Part shown: in pieces, positions 53,276-63,719 of the stretch
Numbering within the stretch: the first letter of the stretch is position 1
Layout of the letters: the number at the start of each line of letters is the position of its first letter
Assembly: GCA_000702245.1 (NCBI GenBank)
Contig: JNKY01000019.1
Coordinates: 97,176-161,175, forward strand
Reading direction: 5' to 3'
DNA: 64,000 nt
From: Lachnospiraceae bacterium C6A11
GTDB taxonomy: Bacteria; Bacillota; Clostridia; Lachnospirales; Lachnospiraceae
The notes under the pieces: generated by a model
Seen by the model: only the letters and a program-made list of their open reading frames with translations
What the model was told of the DNA's origin: nothing
The model's database searches: none
Program-made: the position numbers and the translations under genes

Positions 53276-53860
53276 ATGAAAAAAACTATTTTAAAGAATA
53301 AGGGCTTCTCTCTGGTTGAGATGATCATAGTACTGGCTATAGTTGCTGTAATGTCAACAATGGCACTTATCTCGATTAATGTTATTCATTCGGCAAAGGC
53401 TAAGGATGCTGCTTCGGTTTTTGATTCCGAAGTAGCAACCCTTAAGACGAAAGCTAAAGGGATGGGTGTTGACCTTAACAAGGATGGTAAGCTGGATGAA
53501 AGTGAGTTGAATCTTCTCTATTGTATCAAGATATACAAGGAAGGTGATACATACTATCTTTGTACAGGATATACTAATAAGAGCTCAATTGCTTCAAGCT
53601 TTGTATCTACTGCTACCAATAACAGTGGCAAGGGTAGAAACCTTTCTAGTTATGTTAAGATTAAGTATACTGGAAAGCTTGCTGATGGTACAACTGTTAC
53701 AGATCAGGAACCGGGCGATGAGGGAAATGCAATCTATATAGTATTTAACAAGCGCGGGGAATGCGTATCTGGTGTTGGAGAATATGAGTTTTTTAAGCCT
53801 AATGGAAGAACAGTTGCCAGAAAGTATATCAGGGCTAATGGCAGCCATGGCTCGAAGTGA
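53276..53860 (+). CDS. Minor pilin with EF-hand-like calcium loop
   Basis: 194 aa from ATG 53276, 5 nt after AGGAGAG; a GTG 6 nt earlier overlaps the ribosome binding site. Prepilin leader KNKGFSLVEMIIVLAIVAVM with conserved Glu5. Residues 66-77 read DLNKDGKLDESE, a perfect EF-hand loop pattern. Overlaps the upstream end of the next frame. Confidence 0.85.
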   Translation: MKKTILKNKGFSLVEMIIVLAIVAVMSTMALISINVIHSAKAKDAASVFDSEVATLKTKAKGMGVDLNKDGKLDESELNLLYCIKIYKEGDTYYLCTGYTNKSSIASSFVSTATNNSGKGRNLSSYVKIKYTGKLADGTTVTDQEPGDEGNAIYIVFNKRGECVSGVGEYEFFKPNGRTVARKYIRANGSHGSK

Positions 53861-53874
53861 TGGGGGTGATCGAA

Positions 53875-54729
53875 TTGGTTCTTAATAAGAAAAAGAATAA
53901 GGGTTTCACTCTTGTTGAGCTTATCGTAGCATGTGCTGTATTGGCACTTCTTATAACAGCTGTTGTTACTATGATGGGGCATGAGTCAGTAATTCTGAAG
54001 AAAAATGAAGCGGATATATCTGTTCAGAACTCGGCTCAGGAAACCTATAATGAAATATCTGACATAATGATGCAGGCTACAAAAATCAGAATTGTTGGAT
54101 ATGTCACAAAAGATGGATCAGATATAGTTTTTCCTAAAAAGACTGTTGGAGATAAGTATGGAGCCACAGATAACCTTAATCTTCTTGCCTTCACAAAAAA
54201 AGGTCAGGAAAAATCTAGTGATGATAAGAACTTTGAGGACAGTGGTGTAAAAATGCCTGGAGATTCTGAAGCCACTGAGGAGGTATATTTAAAAACTGTG
54301 GGGGATTCAGATTCGCAGTACAAGAAACTGTATCTGACTAGAATTGAAGTTGATTATAGTGTCCCTTATGATTCGGCATTCAATAATGGAGTTGAAGTTG
54401 AGGCTGGAACTGACAAGGATGTTTGTAGTGCGACGATTATATTTGATGCTAATAAGATTTATATAACCAAGACATACAAATATATGAAGCTCCTTGATAC
54501 AACATATAGCACCAGCAGTAGTAATGAAGAAAGAGATGCGTGTCTCTATACATCAAAATTAAACTATTTAAAGGATGGCGCTCGAACAATTAGCGCAGCT
54601 ATTGCAACAGTAGATACTGAGAATCAGAGTATAAGTCTTGAATTAAAGTTTTTAGACAATAAGATGACGTATAATGTTAGTGGCATAACAAACGTTAAAA
54701 ATTCTTATGTCTTCATTGATGCTAAATAG
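53875..54729 (+). CDS. Minor prepilin-like protein
   Basis: 284 aa when started at TTG 53875, 5 nt after GGGGTGA; GTG 53857 and ATG 53860 are also in frame. Leader NKKKNKGFTLVELIVACAVLALL with Glu5. The ectodomain is unassigned; it resembles PilW/PulJ-type minor pilins only in size and layout. It is the last prepilin before the giant surface protein. Confidence 0.85.
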   Translation: MVLNKKKNKGFTLVELIVACAVLALLITAVVTMMGHESVILKKNEADISVQNSAQETYNEISDIMMQATKIRIVGYVTKDGSDIVFPKKTVGDKYGATDNLNLLAFTKKGQEKSSDDKNFEDSGVKMPGDSEATEEVYLKTVGDSDSQYKKLYLTRIEVDYSVPYDSAFNNGVEVEAGTDKDVCSATIIFDANKIYITKTYKYMKLLDTTYSTSSSNEERDACLYTSKLNYLKDGARTISAAIATVDTENQSISLELKFLDNKMTYNVSGITNVKNSYVFIDAK

Positions 54730-54747
54730 AAAGGAAGGTGATAATGG

Positions 54748-57700
54748 ATGAGAAAAATTAATAAAAAAATTTTAGTAGCTGCTTTATCACTCCTACTTAT
54801 TGCTTGTGCGTTTGTTACTATCCTTTCGTTTACCATGGCAGCAAGTGGAGACGGGGAAGATGGGACAAAGACTGTAGAAGCAAGTCCTTCCTTTGATGTT
54901 GTTACAGTTTACAATATCGATAAAATTGTGGAAAATTCGAACTCAGGAACTGATCCATATTTTCATATAGTTGAGGTTAGTTCAAGTGGTAATTACTCCG
55001 CAATGAGTGATACTACTGTATTGTCAAAGGTTTTTACGGATTATGTTTTTAATGGATACAAGACAATTGCCGATAGTATGAAAGAGGGGATGATTGATTA
55101 TAAACCTTTCAATACTGTTAATATGTCTTCGTTACAGGAACATAATTGTATCGAAGCTTTAGCAAAGGCAGACCTTATATATGTTCATAATGATTCTTCT
55201 AGTTATTTTGGCAAGGGAGATAACGATCTGCCGGAATCAATAAAGCTTCAGCTTTGTTCATCAGCGACAAGTAAATTCGTTCCATTCATTATTGATGGAC
55301 CGATTGCAACACAGGAAATTATTTCTAGCAGTACATCGTCATATTCAGAACTTGTTACAAAAGAGTTCAAGAAATATGGTGGTAGGAAGTATACCTATCA
55401 ATGGAATACTGAATCACAAGGTACAGCTCTTCAGTATTTTACACATGAAACGTCTGCCTATATCCAGATTGATGGTAAAACTCAGAAGGATAAGTGGACG
55501 AAGGTTTATGGTGTTGATGATTACGACCTTACGAATCTTCCGGATGTTGATCCAACACATACGGAAGGTGATGCTACACCAGCGGATAAGCTTGACAGAG
55601 ATAAGGATTATTATAGTGTTTCTGGAAAGACATCCACAATTGGTAGAATTCTTGTTATAAATGGATCGGCTACTGATGGAAGTATTTCTACTCTTGTAAA
55701 GAACAGTATTACAGAATTTACCGGAAAAGTAATACTTGAAGAGGATGCTGTTGATACTATTGATGTTAAGAATAAGGATGATGAAGACGTAAGGCTCATC
55801 GAGAAGAAGACAACTGACGATGGTGACGAAGTTCCTCCTATTTATAACAAAGACAATGTCAAGCTTTACTCTGTTCCGGAGGATTCGGGTTTATATAATG
55901 CTTATATTAGCCGTAATGATCATCCTGATTTTATGAGCTTTGAGTATTATTCAGGAAAGGATCCGGAGCTTGATACTATTGATTATTCAAAGTATGACAT
56001 AATAATAGTTGAAAAGGGACCGTATGGTGAAACTGATCTTTCATCGACTAATTATTCAAAACTCGTTGCAGCAATGAATAGTAATCAGCATATACTCTAT
56101 GATTCATCACTTGTAGGTGTAATTAGTACAGGTGGAGCAGACATAGATTATGGTGAGAATTATGATGTTGTATGCGACAAAGTTATGACAGCAACAGAAG
56201 CTCCAAAGTATTCTAATGTTCTTGTAACTAATAAATCAAGGATGGATGCATACATGGCTGCGACAAGCAAGGAAGCTGTAAAAGATATCGCTGATATCAT
56301 TAACTATGCTTCATACAGAGGTATAGGTGGTGGTGACGATGATACTTCAAACGTTTATACTGTCCTTGAAGTTCAGCCAGCATATCCAATCGACACCAAA
56401 CTTGCAACGCTTTTTGCAAATGTAAGTGGGAATCATATAAAAAACATAGTTGATCCCCTTGAGAATAACCCATATAAGTCTAATATGACATTTGCACAAA
56501 TAACAGGACGTATAAAACCTTTGAGCCAGGGAGAGTATTCAACTATTGCAAATAATAGCTGGTATTATCTTCGTAATCAAGGTGTGTTAGATGATACTAC
56601 TACTGATGAGATTTCTTTTGATGGAACAACATCATTGACAACATTCCTTGAGAATGGTGATAGTATTACTTCAAATATGCTTACAAATGTTACAGACTAT
56701 TATGCATGGACATTATCAAGAGCAAAAGTGGCTCATGCAGCTAACCTTGATTATAAGGATGTCAGGGTCATTCATATGTCAACATATGAATTTAATTGTA
56801 CCAAAAAGACTCTTCTGGACAATTTTGATGCCATATACATTGGAGGAGATAATTCGGCCATAAAAACCGTAGGATCGTATCAAACCTCAAAATTAGGCAG
56901 CGCCAATATTTATAATATGTATTTTGTGAATGGCGATGCTTATGATTATAATGAGTATTATGGTAAGGATGGCGGAGCTATTGGTACACTTCAGGGTAAT
57001 GACATCAGTGAGGATAAATTAAGAGAGCTTCTCGAATATAAGAAACAGGGCATGCCTGTTATTATAGGTAAGGATGCTGTTTCAGGACTTACAGGTGCAA
57101 ACTTAATTGATCCAAATTCAAATATGTTTAGCTTCCTTAAATCATGCGAAGCAGATCATATAGATGGTAAGACTAATATAGTATGGAATTTCAATTATGA
57201 TGATAAGGTTAAGGTTCTTAATTCGGATTCTAAGTATGGAAATACTATTGAAGGTTTCGTTACAGTATTTGGTGGAACGGAATTGAAAGATTACCTAGGT
57301 AATAATGTTACTATTGATTCTGCAAGCGTTAATGAAGCTAATCTTATGAACGCACTTAAGAGTTCTTCTAAGAGACCTAAGCTTGTTGTTACTCCTAATT
57401 CGAAGACATATGATGAGAATGATGAGTCAACATGGCTTACAGATCATTATCTTACGTGGAAGTATAAGGCTGCAGGTGGTGAGGACTTTACAGCAAGACT
57501 GTATTTCGATGATAACGCAAACAGCCGTTTTGAGTCTGATGAAGTGTTTGATATTGAAACGGGTTCGACAGGTACTCTTTCTATGAATCTCGACAAAGAC
57601 TACTATGGTGTTGTCTATTGGAAGGTTGAGGTTGAAAATGGTGATGGATTAAGGGCTTCAACAACCGGCGTTTTGAAGATTAAACGTACTGATCAGGAAA

Positions 57701-60700
57701 AGATGCAGGTTGATATTCTTCAGATTATGCCTAAGGAAGATAGAAAAGTAGATGAGCAGAATAAGGCAACGCTTTATCTTTGCACAGAGTGTCAGCAGTC
57801 TAGATATGTGCTCTATACGAACAGACATACTTCAACAAGTATAAGTAAGTATAATGCAGATACAGAACTTACTCTAAGTGGTGGTTTTAGAGATGGATAT
57901 AATGATACTGAGTTGAATAGATATCCGTTAACCAATAGTGAAAAAACAGGCGTAGTTGACAGGATTAATAATTATATTAATAATGCTCAAAATTCTGATA
58001 AATCGCTATATCTAGAGTATATGCCTGATTATGGTCTGACGGGTGAATTCTATCTTAATGTTGATAGCAACCTTGGTGTTCATAATCATAAATTTGGTAT
58101 AGTTAAGTATGATAGTCAGTATAAAACTGATTTAGGTGCTGAATATACAGGATTGGATGATTGGAATACTAACTGGTTCAATCAGGTTAAGTATGATTAC
58201 AATGTTGAAATGAATATTGTTAATGATGAAGAGTTTGAGGAATTAATGGAATTAATTGCCGGTATATATAGAGGTAAGGATTCTTCATCAGTTAAGACTA
58301 TTCGTAGTAAATTTGCTATCGCTAGTGCTGAGTTTAGGAATGCTTACAATGGTATGGTTAAAGTAATCAACGGCACATACAAGAATTCTGTAGCTAATGG
58401 AGGATTGACATCTGCCGAGGAAAATGCTCTTAAAAAGTATATGTTTAGCTTTACCGGCTTTAAGATGGGAACCAGTGTTGGTGATAATACTATAATTGCA
58501 TTTAATGCAGAAGCTGCAACTCAGTATGCAACGCTTTATCCGGATAGTACCGATTCAGATGAAAGAGCTCGTTGGATTGAAGCATATGTTGAAGAAAAAG
58601 CTAATGAGATTTTATATTCAGGCTTTGAAGATCAGATGGATAAATATGCTGAAGCTGGTCCGGAGTTGGAAAGACAGCTTAAAGCAATCAAGGCAAGTGG
58701 CAATAAACTTGGTGATGTAGATGCATCTATAGTGGCAAAAGAGGTTGATTATGAGCTTTCATATGAAAACCATGATGAAAGACCTTATTATGACCTATTT
58801 TCTGTTGATAGCACTGGAAATGGAAAGGTTCCTGAGCTTAAAGATTATGCGGATTCTTATTATCTTTGGAGAGATGCTAAGATTTATGAACAGTTCTTCT
58901 ATAAGATGTACAGGTATTATTCGCTTCTTTCAGGTGTTGATGATTCGGGCAATATAGATCTGACTCAAACCTATAACTGTGTTGTTTTTGGCGCTGCAAA
59001 GAACTTTGGCGGAGCTGATATAACCAGTGATATAGCTATCAAGTCGATTACTAATTACATTGACAATGGCGGTCAGACTTTCTTGTTCTATAATACATTG
59101 ACATCTAAGGAAGCAACTAAGCATATGACAGAAAAGCTTGCTCCTTACTTTGGTGTAAATGCGGCAACGACTCAGGAGGTTTCTGAACCTGATGAACCTA
59201 AGATTAAATATTTATCTGACGATGTTTATAATGGTAAGATAAAAATTAAATTTACTAATGTTTACAATAATTCTAACTATGGTTCTGAATATGAGATAGA
59301 TGCTGCAGCATCTGAAGTAAATGTTGTATTCAATGGTGTAAATGGTAATAATGAAGGATTTACTATTGCTATTTCTGATAACTCAGCTGCTAACAAGAGA
59401 GATTATCCTGACGATTGTTATAAGGAACATGTTATAAATCTTAATATAACTGTATCAAATTCAAATCAATGGACCGGTTCACTTGGAGCAAATCTTCATA
59501 TTCAGAATATACAAATAGGTAAATACGGAGCTGATGTTAAAAATGGTACCGTGACAACAATTGTTGAGATGCCGAGCTCAATTTATACTGCTTCTGATGT
59601 TAAAGCGCAGCTTGGCGGATCAGGTGGTGGTGGTTCATTTAACCCAACAAAGCTTACATATTCGAATGCCCTTGGTCAAACATCTGATACAACCAAGTCA
59701 TCAACATTTAAGTATTGTTTGTTCTATCCAAGTCTTACAGCAGAGGATCAGACACATACAAGAAAGAATGAGTTAAAATTCGCAGTTGATAATTATGTAG
59801 TAACAAACTGTGCAGAACGCAATAATGAAGGAATAGTTACCTTCTATCCATTCGCTATTGATGATAATCTCAGACTCACACCAACTGTAGATGGTGATTT
59901 CACTATAAAGGTTGATGATCCTAACATGATTGTGTATTATTCACTTTCAGGTGGTACTACAGGTTCAATGTCGACGAACTATGTTGCTGATCCTAAGGAT
60001 GGTGGTAATAACTACTTTGTATATCAGTATCAGCCAAAGGGGAACAATGCCGGAACTGTAACATATCTTGGATGTGGTAATACTGTTGTAACAGGTCATA
60101 CAAGAGAGAATAATGATGAGAGAAGATTCTTCATTAATCTTATTCTTAATGTTGGTAGAAAGAGTACAAGAATGACAACACTTGATCTGTATAGTGTTAA
60201 GTCATCTCAGGAGATATCTTCAGATGGTACTATTAAATCAACAAGCCTTATTAAGGGAAATGTTGAAGATAATGGTTCACTCGGCTACAAGATGACTATT
60301 ATTGAAGGCAACCTTCCGGAGTTCTCTTACTTAGTTACATCTGATATTTCTGTAGATATAGCTGAAGTATGGGCATATTACGATCTAGACTTTGATTCAA
60401 AGGATCCTGATGATGAATATCATGAAAATGATAAACATATACTGGTTTATAATAAGACATATAATAAATCGGGAACCTATTCTAAGAAGGATAATCCTTG
60501 GATAGCATCAGGTTATCTGGCATGGATTGATAAAGATACAGCGTTTAAGAGTTCTGATGCAACTGTAGTTGTTGATGGTGTTGAACAGCCACAATCAATG
60601 CTTGAAGTTAAGAGCGAGTATCTTGCTCCTTATGGCAATGAGTATACTTATATTGTTGTTAAAGTACTTGATACAAAGGGTAATGAATACTATCAGCGTC

Positions 60701-60741
60701 TTAAGATTATAATTAAACCAGCACTTCATGAGCTTACATGA
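54748..60741 (+). CDS. Giant (1997-aa) secreted or anchored protein of the pilus locus
   Basis: ATG 54748, GGAAGG about 9 nt upstream. The N-terminal hydrophobic stretch (about 8-31) is a signal peptide or anchor; the rest is extracellular. The first 200 residues (ADLIYVHNDSSSYFGKGDND, KFVPFIIDGPIATQ) recall large Lachnospiraceae proteins annotated as DUF5057; I state this from memory of the family and it needs a search. The segment near 1000-1040 (VDILQIMPKEDRK) and repeated DUF5057-like units give a modular look. Cysteines are few. No LPxTG or choline-binding motif is seen at the C-terminus. Position at the end of the pilin cluster suggests a tip adhesin, PilY1-like by role only. Confidence 0.7.
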   Translation: MRKINKKILVAALSLLLIACAFVTILSFTMAASGDGEDGTKTVEASPSFDVVTVYNIDKIVENSNSGTDPYFHIVEVSSSGNYSAMSDTTVLSKVFTDYVFNGYKTIADSMKEGMIDYKPFNTVNMSSLQEHNCIEALAKADLIYVHNDSSSYFGKGDNDLPESIKLQLCSSATSKFVPFIIDGPIATQEIISSSTSSYSELVTKEFKKYGGRKYTYQWNTESQGTALQYFTHETSAYIQIDGKTQKDKWTKVYGVDDYDLTNLPDVDPTHTEGDATPADKLDRDKDYYSVSGKTSTIGRILVINGSATDGSISTLVKNSITEFTGKVILEEDAVDTIDVKNKDDEDVRLIEKKTTDDGDEVPPIYNKDNVKLYSVPEDSGLYNAYISRNDHPDFMSFEYYSGKDPELDTIDYSKYDIIIVEKGPYGETDLSSTNYSKLVAAMNSNQHILYDSSLVGVISTGGADIDYGENYDVVCDKVMTATEAPKYSNVLVTNKSRMDAYMAATSKEAVKDIADIINYASYRGIGGGDDDTSNVYTVLEVQPAYPIDTKLATLFANVSGNHIKNIVDPLENNPYKSNMTFAQITGRIKPLSQGEYSTIANNSWYYLRNQGVLDDTTTDEISFDGTTSLTTFLENGDSITSNMLTNVTDYYAWTLSRAKVAHAANLDYKDVRVIHMSTYEFNCTKKTLLDNFDAIYIGGDNSAIKTVGSYQTSKLGSANIYNMYFVNGDAYDYNEYYGKDGGAIGTLQGNDISEDKLRELLEYKKQGMPVIIGKDAVSGLTGANLIDPNSNMFSFLKSCEADHIDGKTNIVWNFNYDDKVKVLNSDSKYGNTIEGFVTVFGGTELKDYLGNNVTIDSASVNEANLMNALKSSSKRPKLVVTPNSKTYDENDESTWLTDHYLTWKYKAAGGEDFTARLYFDDNANSRFESDEVFDIETGSTGTLSMNLDKDYYGVVYWKVEVENGDGLRASTTGVLKIKRTDQEKMQVDILQIMPKEDRKVDEQNKATLYLCTECQQSRYVLYTNRHTSTSISKYNADTELTLSGGFRDGYNDTELNRYPLTNSEKTGVVDRINNYINNAQNSDKSLYLEYMPDYGLTGEFYLNVDSNLGVHNHKFGIVKYDSQYKTDLGAEYTGLDDWNTNWFNQVKYDYNVEMNIVNDEEFEELMELIAGIYRGKDSSSVKTIRSKFAIASAEFRNAYNGMVKVINGTYKNSVANGGLTSAEENALKKYMFSFTGFKMGTSVGDNTIIAFNAEAATQYATLYPDSTDSDERARWIEAYVEEKANEILYSGFEDQMDKYAEAGPELERQLKAIKASGNKLGDVDASIVAKEVDYELSYENHDERPYYDLFSVDSTGNGKVPELKDYADSYYLWRDAKIYEQFFYKMYRYYSLLSGVDDSGNIDLTQTYNCVVFGAAKNFGGADITSDIAIKSITNYIDNGGQTFLFYNTLTSKEATKHMTEKLAPYFGVNAATTQEVSEPDEPKIKYLSDDVYNGKIKIKFTNVYNNSNYGSEYEIDAAASEVNVVFNGVNGNNEGFTIAISDNSAANKRDYPDDCYKEHVINLNITVSNSNQWTGSLGANLHIQNIQIGKYGADVKNGTVTTIVEMPSSIYTASDVKAQLGGSGGGGSFNPTKLTYSNALGQTSDTTKSSTFKYCLFYPSLTAEDQTHTRKNELKFAVDNYVVTNCAERNNEGIVTFYPFAIDDNLRLTPTVDGDFTIKVDDPNMIVYYSLSGGTTGSMSTNYVADPKDGGNNYFVYQYQPKGNNAGTVTYLGCGNTVVTGHTRENNDERRFFINLILNVGRKSTRMTTLDLYSVKSSQEISSDGTIKSTSLIKGNVEDNGSLGYKMTIIEGNLPEFSYLVTSDISVDIAEVWAYYDLDFDSKDPDDEYHENDKHILVYNKTYNKSGTYSKKDNPWIASGYLAWIDKDTAFKSSDATVVVDGVEQPQSMLEVKSEYLAPYGNEYTYIVVKVLDTKGNEYYQRLKIIIKPALHELT

Positions 60742-60811
60742 TGAATGTAGGGTTTAATAAAAGAAATGAATTGATTAGTGTGCTAATCACAATTTCATAA
60801 TGGATACCATG

Positions 60812-60838
60812 GCCCCAGAGAAATTCTGGGGCTTTTGG
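60812..60838 (+). terminator. Terminator of the pilus operon
   Basis: gccccaga-gaaat-tctggggc, perfect 8-bp stem, then TTTTGG. About 70 nt after the last pilus gene. Confidence 0.85.
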
Positions 60839-60858
60839 TTTATGTAGGTTTTAGCATA

Positions 60859-60897
60859 ATAAAAAGTCGCGGATATCAAATTTGATATCTGCGACTT
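60859..60897 (-). terminator. Terminator of efp (minus strand)
   Basis: Stem aagtcgc-g/t-gatatcaaa (60864-60880) with its complement (60881-60897), one mismatch, followed on the minus strand by TTTTTATTATG. Confidence 0.85.
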
Positions 60898-61002
60898 ATA
60901 CTTTATCAGTTTGGCTTATTAAGTGTACTAATTATAATAATCGATATTTTATTAATAACCAAATATATTAAAATGTTGTTGAGTTGATTGAATATAAATG
61001 CA

Positions 61003-61560
61003 TTAAACTCTCGACATATACTCGCCTGTACGTGTATCGATTCTGATTGAATCCCCCTGGTTAACGAAGAGAGGTACGTTAAGTGTAGCACCTGTCTCAA
61101 CTGTACATGGCTTTGTAGCGTTTGTAGCTGTATTTCCTGCTACGCCAGGCTCGCACTCTGTAACAAGAAGAGTAACGTTGATAGGTGGCTCTACAGAGAA
61201 TACCTCACCTTTGTATGAGCTGATCTTGCAGTTTTCATTTTCTTTAACAAACTTCATATCGTCCTTGATAAGTGCCTCGCTTACAGGAATCATCTCGAAG
61301 CTTTCCGGATCCATGAAGTAGAAGAGCTCGCCATCCTTGTATGAATATGTCATGTCCTTCTTATCAATATGAGCTGTCTCAAGCTTCTCAGTAGGACGGA
61401 ATGTCTTCTCAACAACACCACCACTCTTGATATTCTTAAGCTTTGTTCTAACAAATGCAGCACCCTTGCCAGGCTTAACATGCATGAACTCGATTACCTG
61501 AAAGATATTTCCTTCGATCTCTACGGTTACACCGTTTCTTATTTCACCTGCTGAAATCAT
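61003..61560 (-). CDS. efp: Translation elongation factor P
   Basis: Relieves ribosome stalling at polyproline. 185 aa: KOW-like N-domain with the loop [16 protein letters not shown] (lysine in PGKG is the modification position), then two OB domains ending [53 protein letters not shown] precedes the ATG. Own promoter at 61594-61622 and own terminator downstream. Confidence 0.97.
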   Translation of the reverse strand: MISAGEIRNGVTVEIEGNIFQVIEFMHVKPGKGAAFVRTKLKNIKSGGVVEKTFRPTEKLETAHIDKKDMTYSYKDGELFYFMDPESFEMIPVSEALIKDDMKFVKENENCKISSYKGEVFSVEPPINVTLLVTECEPGVAGNTATNATKPCTVETGATLNVPLFVNQGDSIRIDTRTGEYMSRV

Positions 61561-61593
61561 TGTTTTCCTCCTTAGAAATACATATCTTGTAAT

Positions 61594-61622
61594 ATTTTAA
61601 TATATTAATCATAATTTTTCAA
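61594..61622 (-). promoter_or_regulatory. Sigma-A promoter of efp
   Basis: On the minus strand TTGAAA (61622-61617), 17-bp spacer, TAAAAT (61599-61594). Start near 61587. Confidence 0.7.
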
Positions 61623-61630
61623 CTTTTTTC

Positions 61631-63712
61631 TCAGCTTCTTTTATTTATTTCACATTTTTCATCAATATTATCATTGTTACAAAATTTAGGTGTTATTGAC
61701 TTTTTTCTTTTAAAAATCTTTACACAGATTAAAAACAGTATATAGAATATAAGGGTGACAATGCTGATGGTAATACCTGTATTGATTCCTTTATTTATAT
61801 AACGTATTGTGATTTTATGATTTCCGGATTTAACGGGAATACCGATTCCCTTAAAGACGGATATCATTTCAACCTCTTTATTATCAACGAACACCTTAAA
61901 ATCATCCCTAAATGGAAGTGAAACATAAACTATACCATCATCATGTGCATCTATAGTACCAATAATATCATTTCCATCATCATGTACATCATAAAGTACT
62001 GATTCGGATAAAGTATCATGTAGTTTTTGCATCGTGTCCTCATTAAGGCGTACAAGATAAAAAGTGTTACCAAGATAGTATTCATATTGGTCTGCGCTCA
62101 TCTGAAGATATATCACTTCCTGTGTGTCACTTGTTTTAGATGAAAGATGAGAGAAATAACCGTAATTGAGGTAAAAATCACCTTTTAAATTTGCACCAAT
62201 ACCAATACATACTGTTACAAAAGAATTTGGATCTCCCTCTATATAATTTGAATAATCGGACATTACATATGTTGCATTAGGATCATTATTGATTTTTTCA
62301 GGATCTGTATCAAATTCAATCTGATCATACAAAGGCTGCCCAGTAATTTTAAAAGCTATTTCATCATGAAGATCAATGAATGTGTTATATTCATAACCGG
62401 ATTCTAGCTTGTTGTTAATGTCAAGAATAGGATTATCATTTTTGATGAGAAAACCAAAACCGACATTATATGGATTTTCATACAATGAAATATTGTTTAT
62501 TTCATCTATTTTATTCATGAAAGTATATGTTTCGTTAACCTTAAAATATTGATTAATTATATGGTATTTTACATTAAGAAACAGATCTGATAATGGATTA
62601 GATAATCCATATCCAATGTTATTTGCAACAACAGGAATATCAACTCCTAAACATCCAATCATGTTATAATTGGTTCGATTTATGCTTGATGTGAAGAATG
62701 AAACAGATTCTGTATTTATTATCATAGCACTGTTTTTTTCTGATGATAAATATTCTGTTCTTACATGTCCTTGATCAAGATTATTTCTTTTTGTAATTAT
62801 AGATACATTATTATATGAATTCAATTCTAGATTAATATGTGAACTATAGATAGTGTATCTGGTGTAATTAAATGCAGTGATGAGTAACTCTAGTATAAAG
62901 AAAAGGGAAATAATTTTTGATATTAATAATCTCTTTTGTTTATGGAAATAGATATTTGTTAAAACCAAATATACGACAATAAATATCAAACTAATAACTG
63001 TTGGGAATAGCATTGCAGTATTTGAACTGATTAAGAATAATGATCCTAATAATAGGGTCCATACATAAAAGATTATTAAATGTTTTTTATTATAATCACT
63101 ATCTATATTCTGAACAAAATCATATATGAGAGTTATCAATAAAAATATATAGAAAAGTGAAAAACGGTTTGGAACAAATACCTGTTTATGCAAACCATGC
63201 ATAATATAATTAAGGAGTGGATTGTTGAACGAAATGAATAATAGCGCAAGGAGAGATACCTTACGAATTCTTTCGGAGAGATTAATTTTTTTACATAATA
63301 TATAAAGTGGAATTAACAATACAAATAATAAACCGCAATACATATTGACAGTAGAATTGGAATTTTTATCAATAATAACTGCCGGTGGAGCGATTTTGCC
63401 GTAATTGAATATTTGAATAAACTCTGAGGTAAAAGTAAAGTTAGGTGTGTTTGAATCACTAATCTGATAAGGTGATTTTTGTACTGTGTTTATAAATATA
63501 GAGAAAAGAGAAAAAGCTAATAACCCTACTGAAATAATGGAGTAGAATGCAATACGTATACCCTTTATGAATAGGTCTTTAATACTCTCAAATTTTTGGC
63601 AGAAAAAGTATAAGAAGATGAATTCGCAAACTAAAAATCCCATGTAGTAATCATTAATTATTGTTAAAGATAAAAGTATTACATACATGATGTTAGTATA
63701 TAAATAGTTCAA
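61631..63712 (-). pseudogene. YfhO-family membrane protein, 5' end removed by IS insertion
   Basis: 693 codons remain (frame open to 63734). Roughly ten transmembrane segments in the first 300 residues, then an extracytoplasmic domain and a last helix (about 653-677: NTGITISIVTLIFYILFLICV). The NDYYMGFLVCEFIFLYFF segment and the C-terminal VYVSLPFRDDFKVFVDNKEVEMISVFKGIGIPVKSGNHKITIRY match YfhO (putative lipid-linked sugar transfer / GT-C-like membrane protein). The usual N-terminal 150-200 residues with the first loop and its catalytic-type acidic residues are missing; the frame meets the left end of an IS3-type element at about 63720. Very AT-rich compared with neighbours. The TTG at 63712 is only a nominal start. 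Confidence 0.75.
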
Positions 63713-63719
63713 ATTAAAA

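Noticed and set aside
54748..54810. Lipobox (LIAC) in the giant protein signal region.
   Set aside because: The hydrophobic helix continues well past the cysteine, which fits a signal peptidase I site or membrane anchor better than a lipoprotein.
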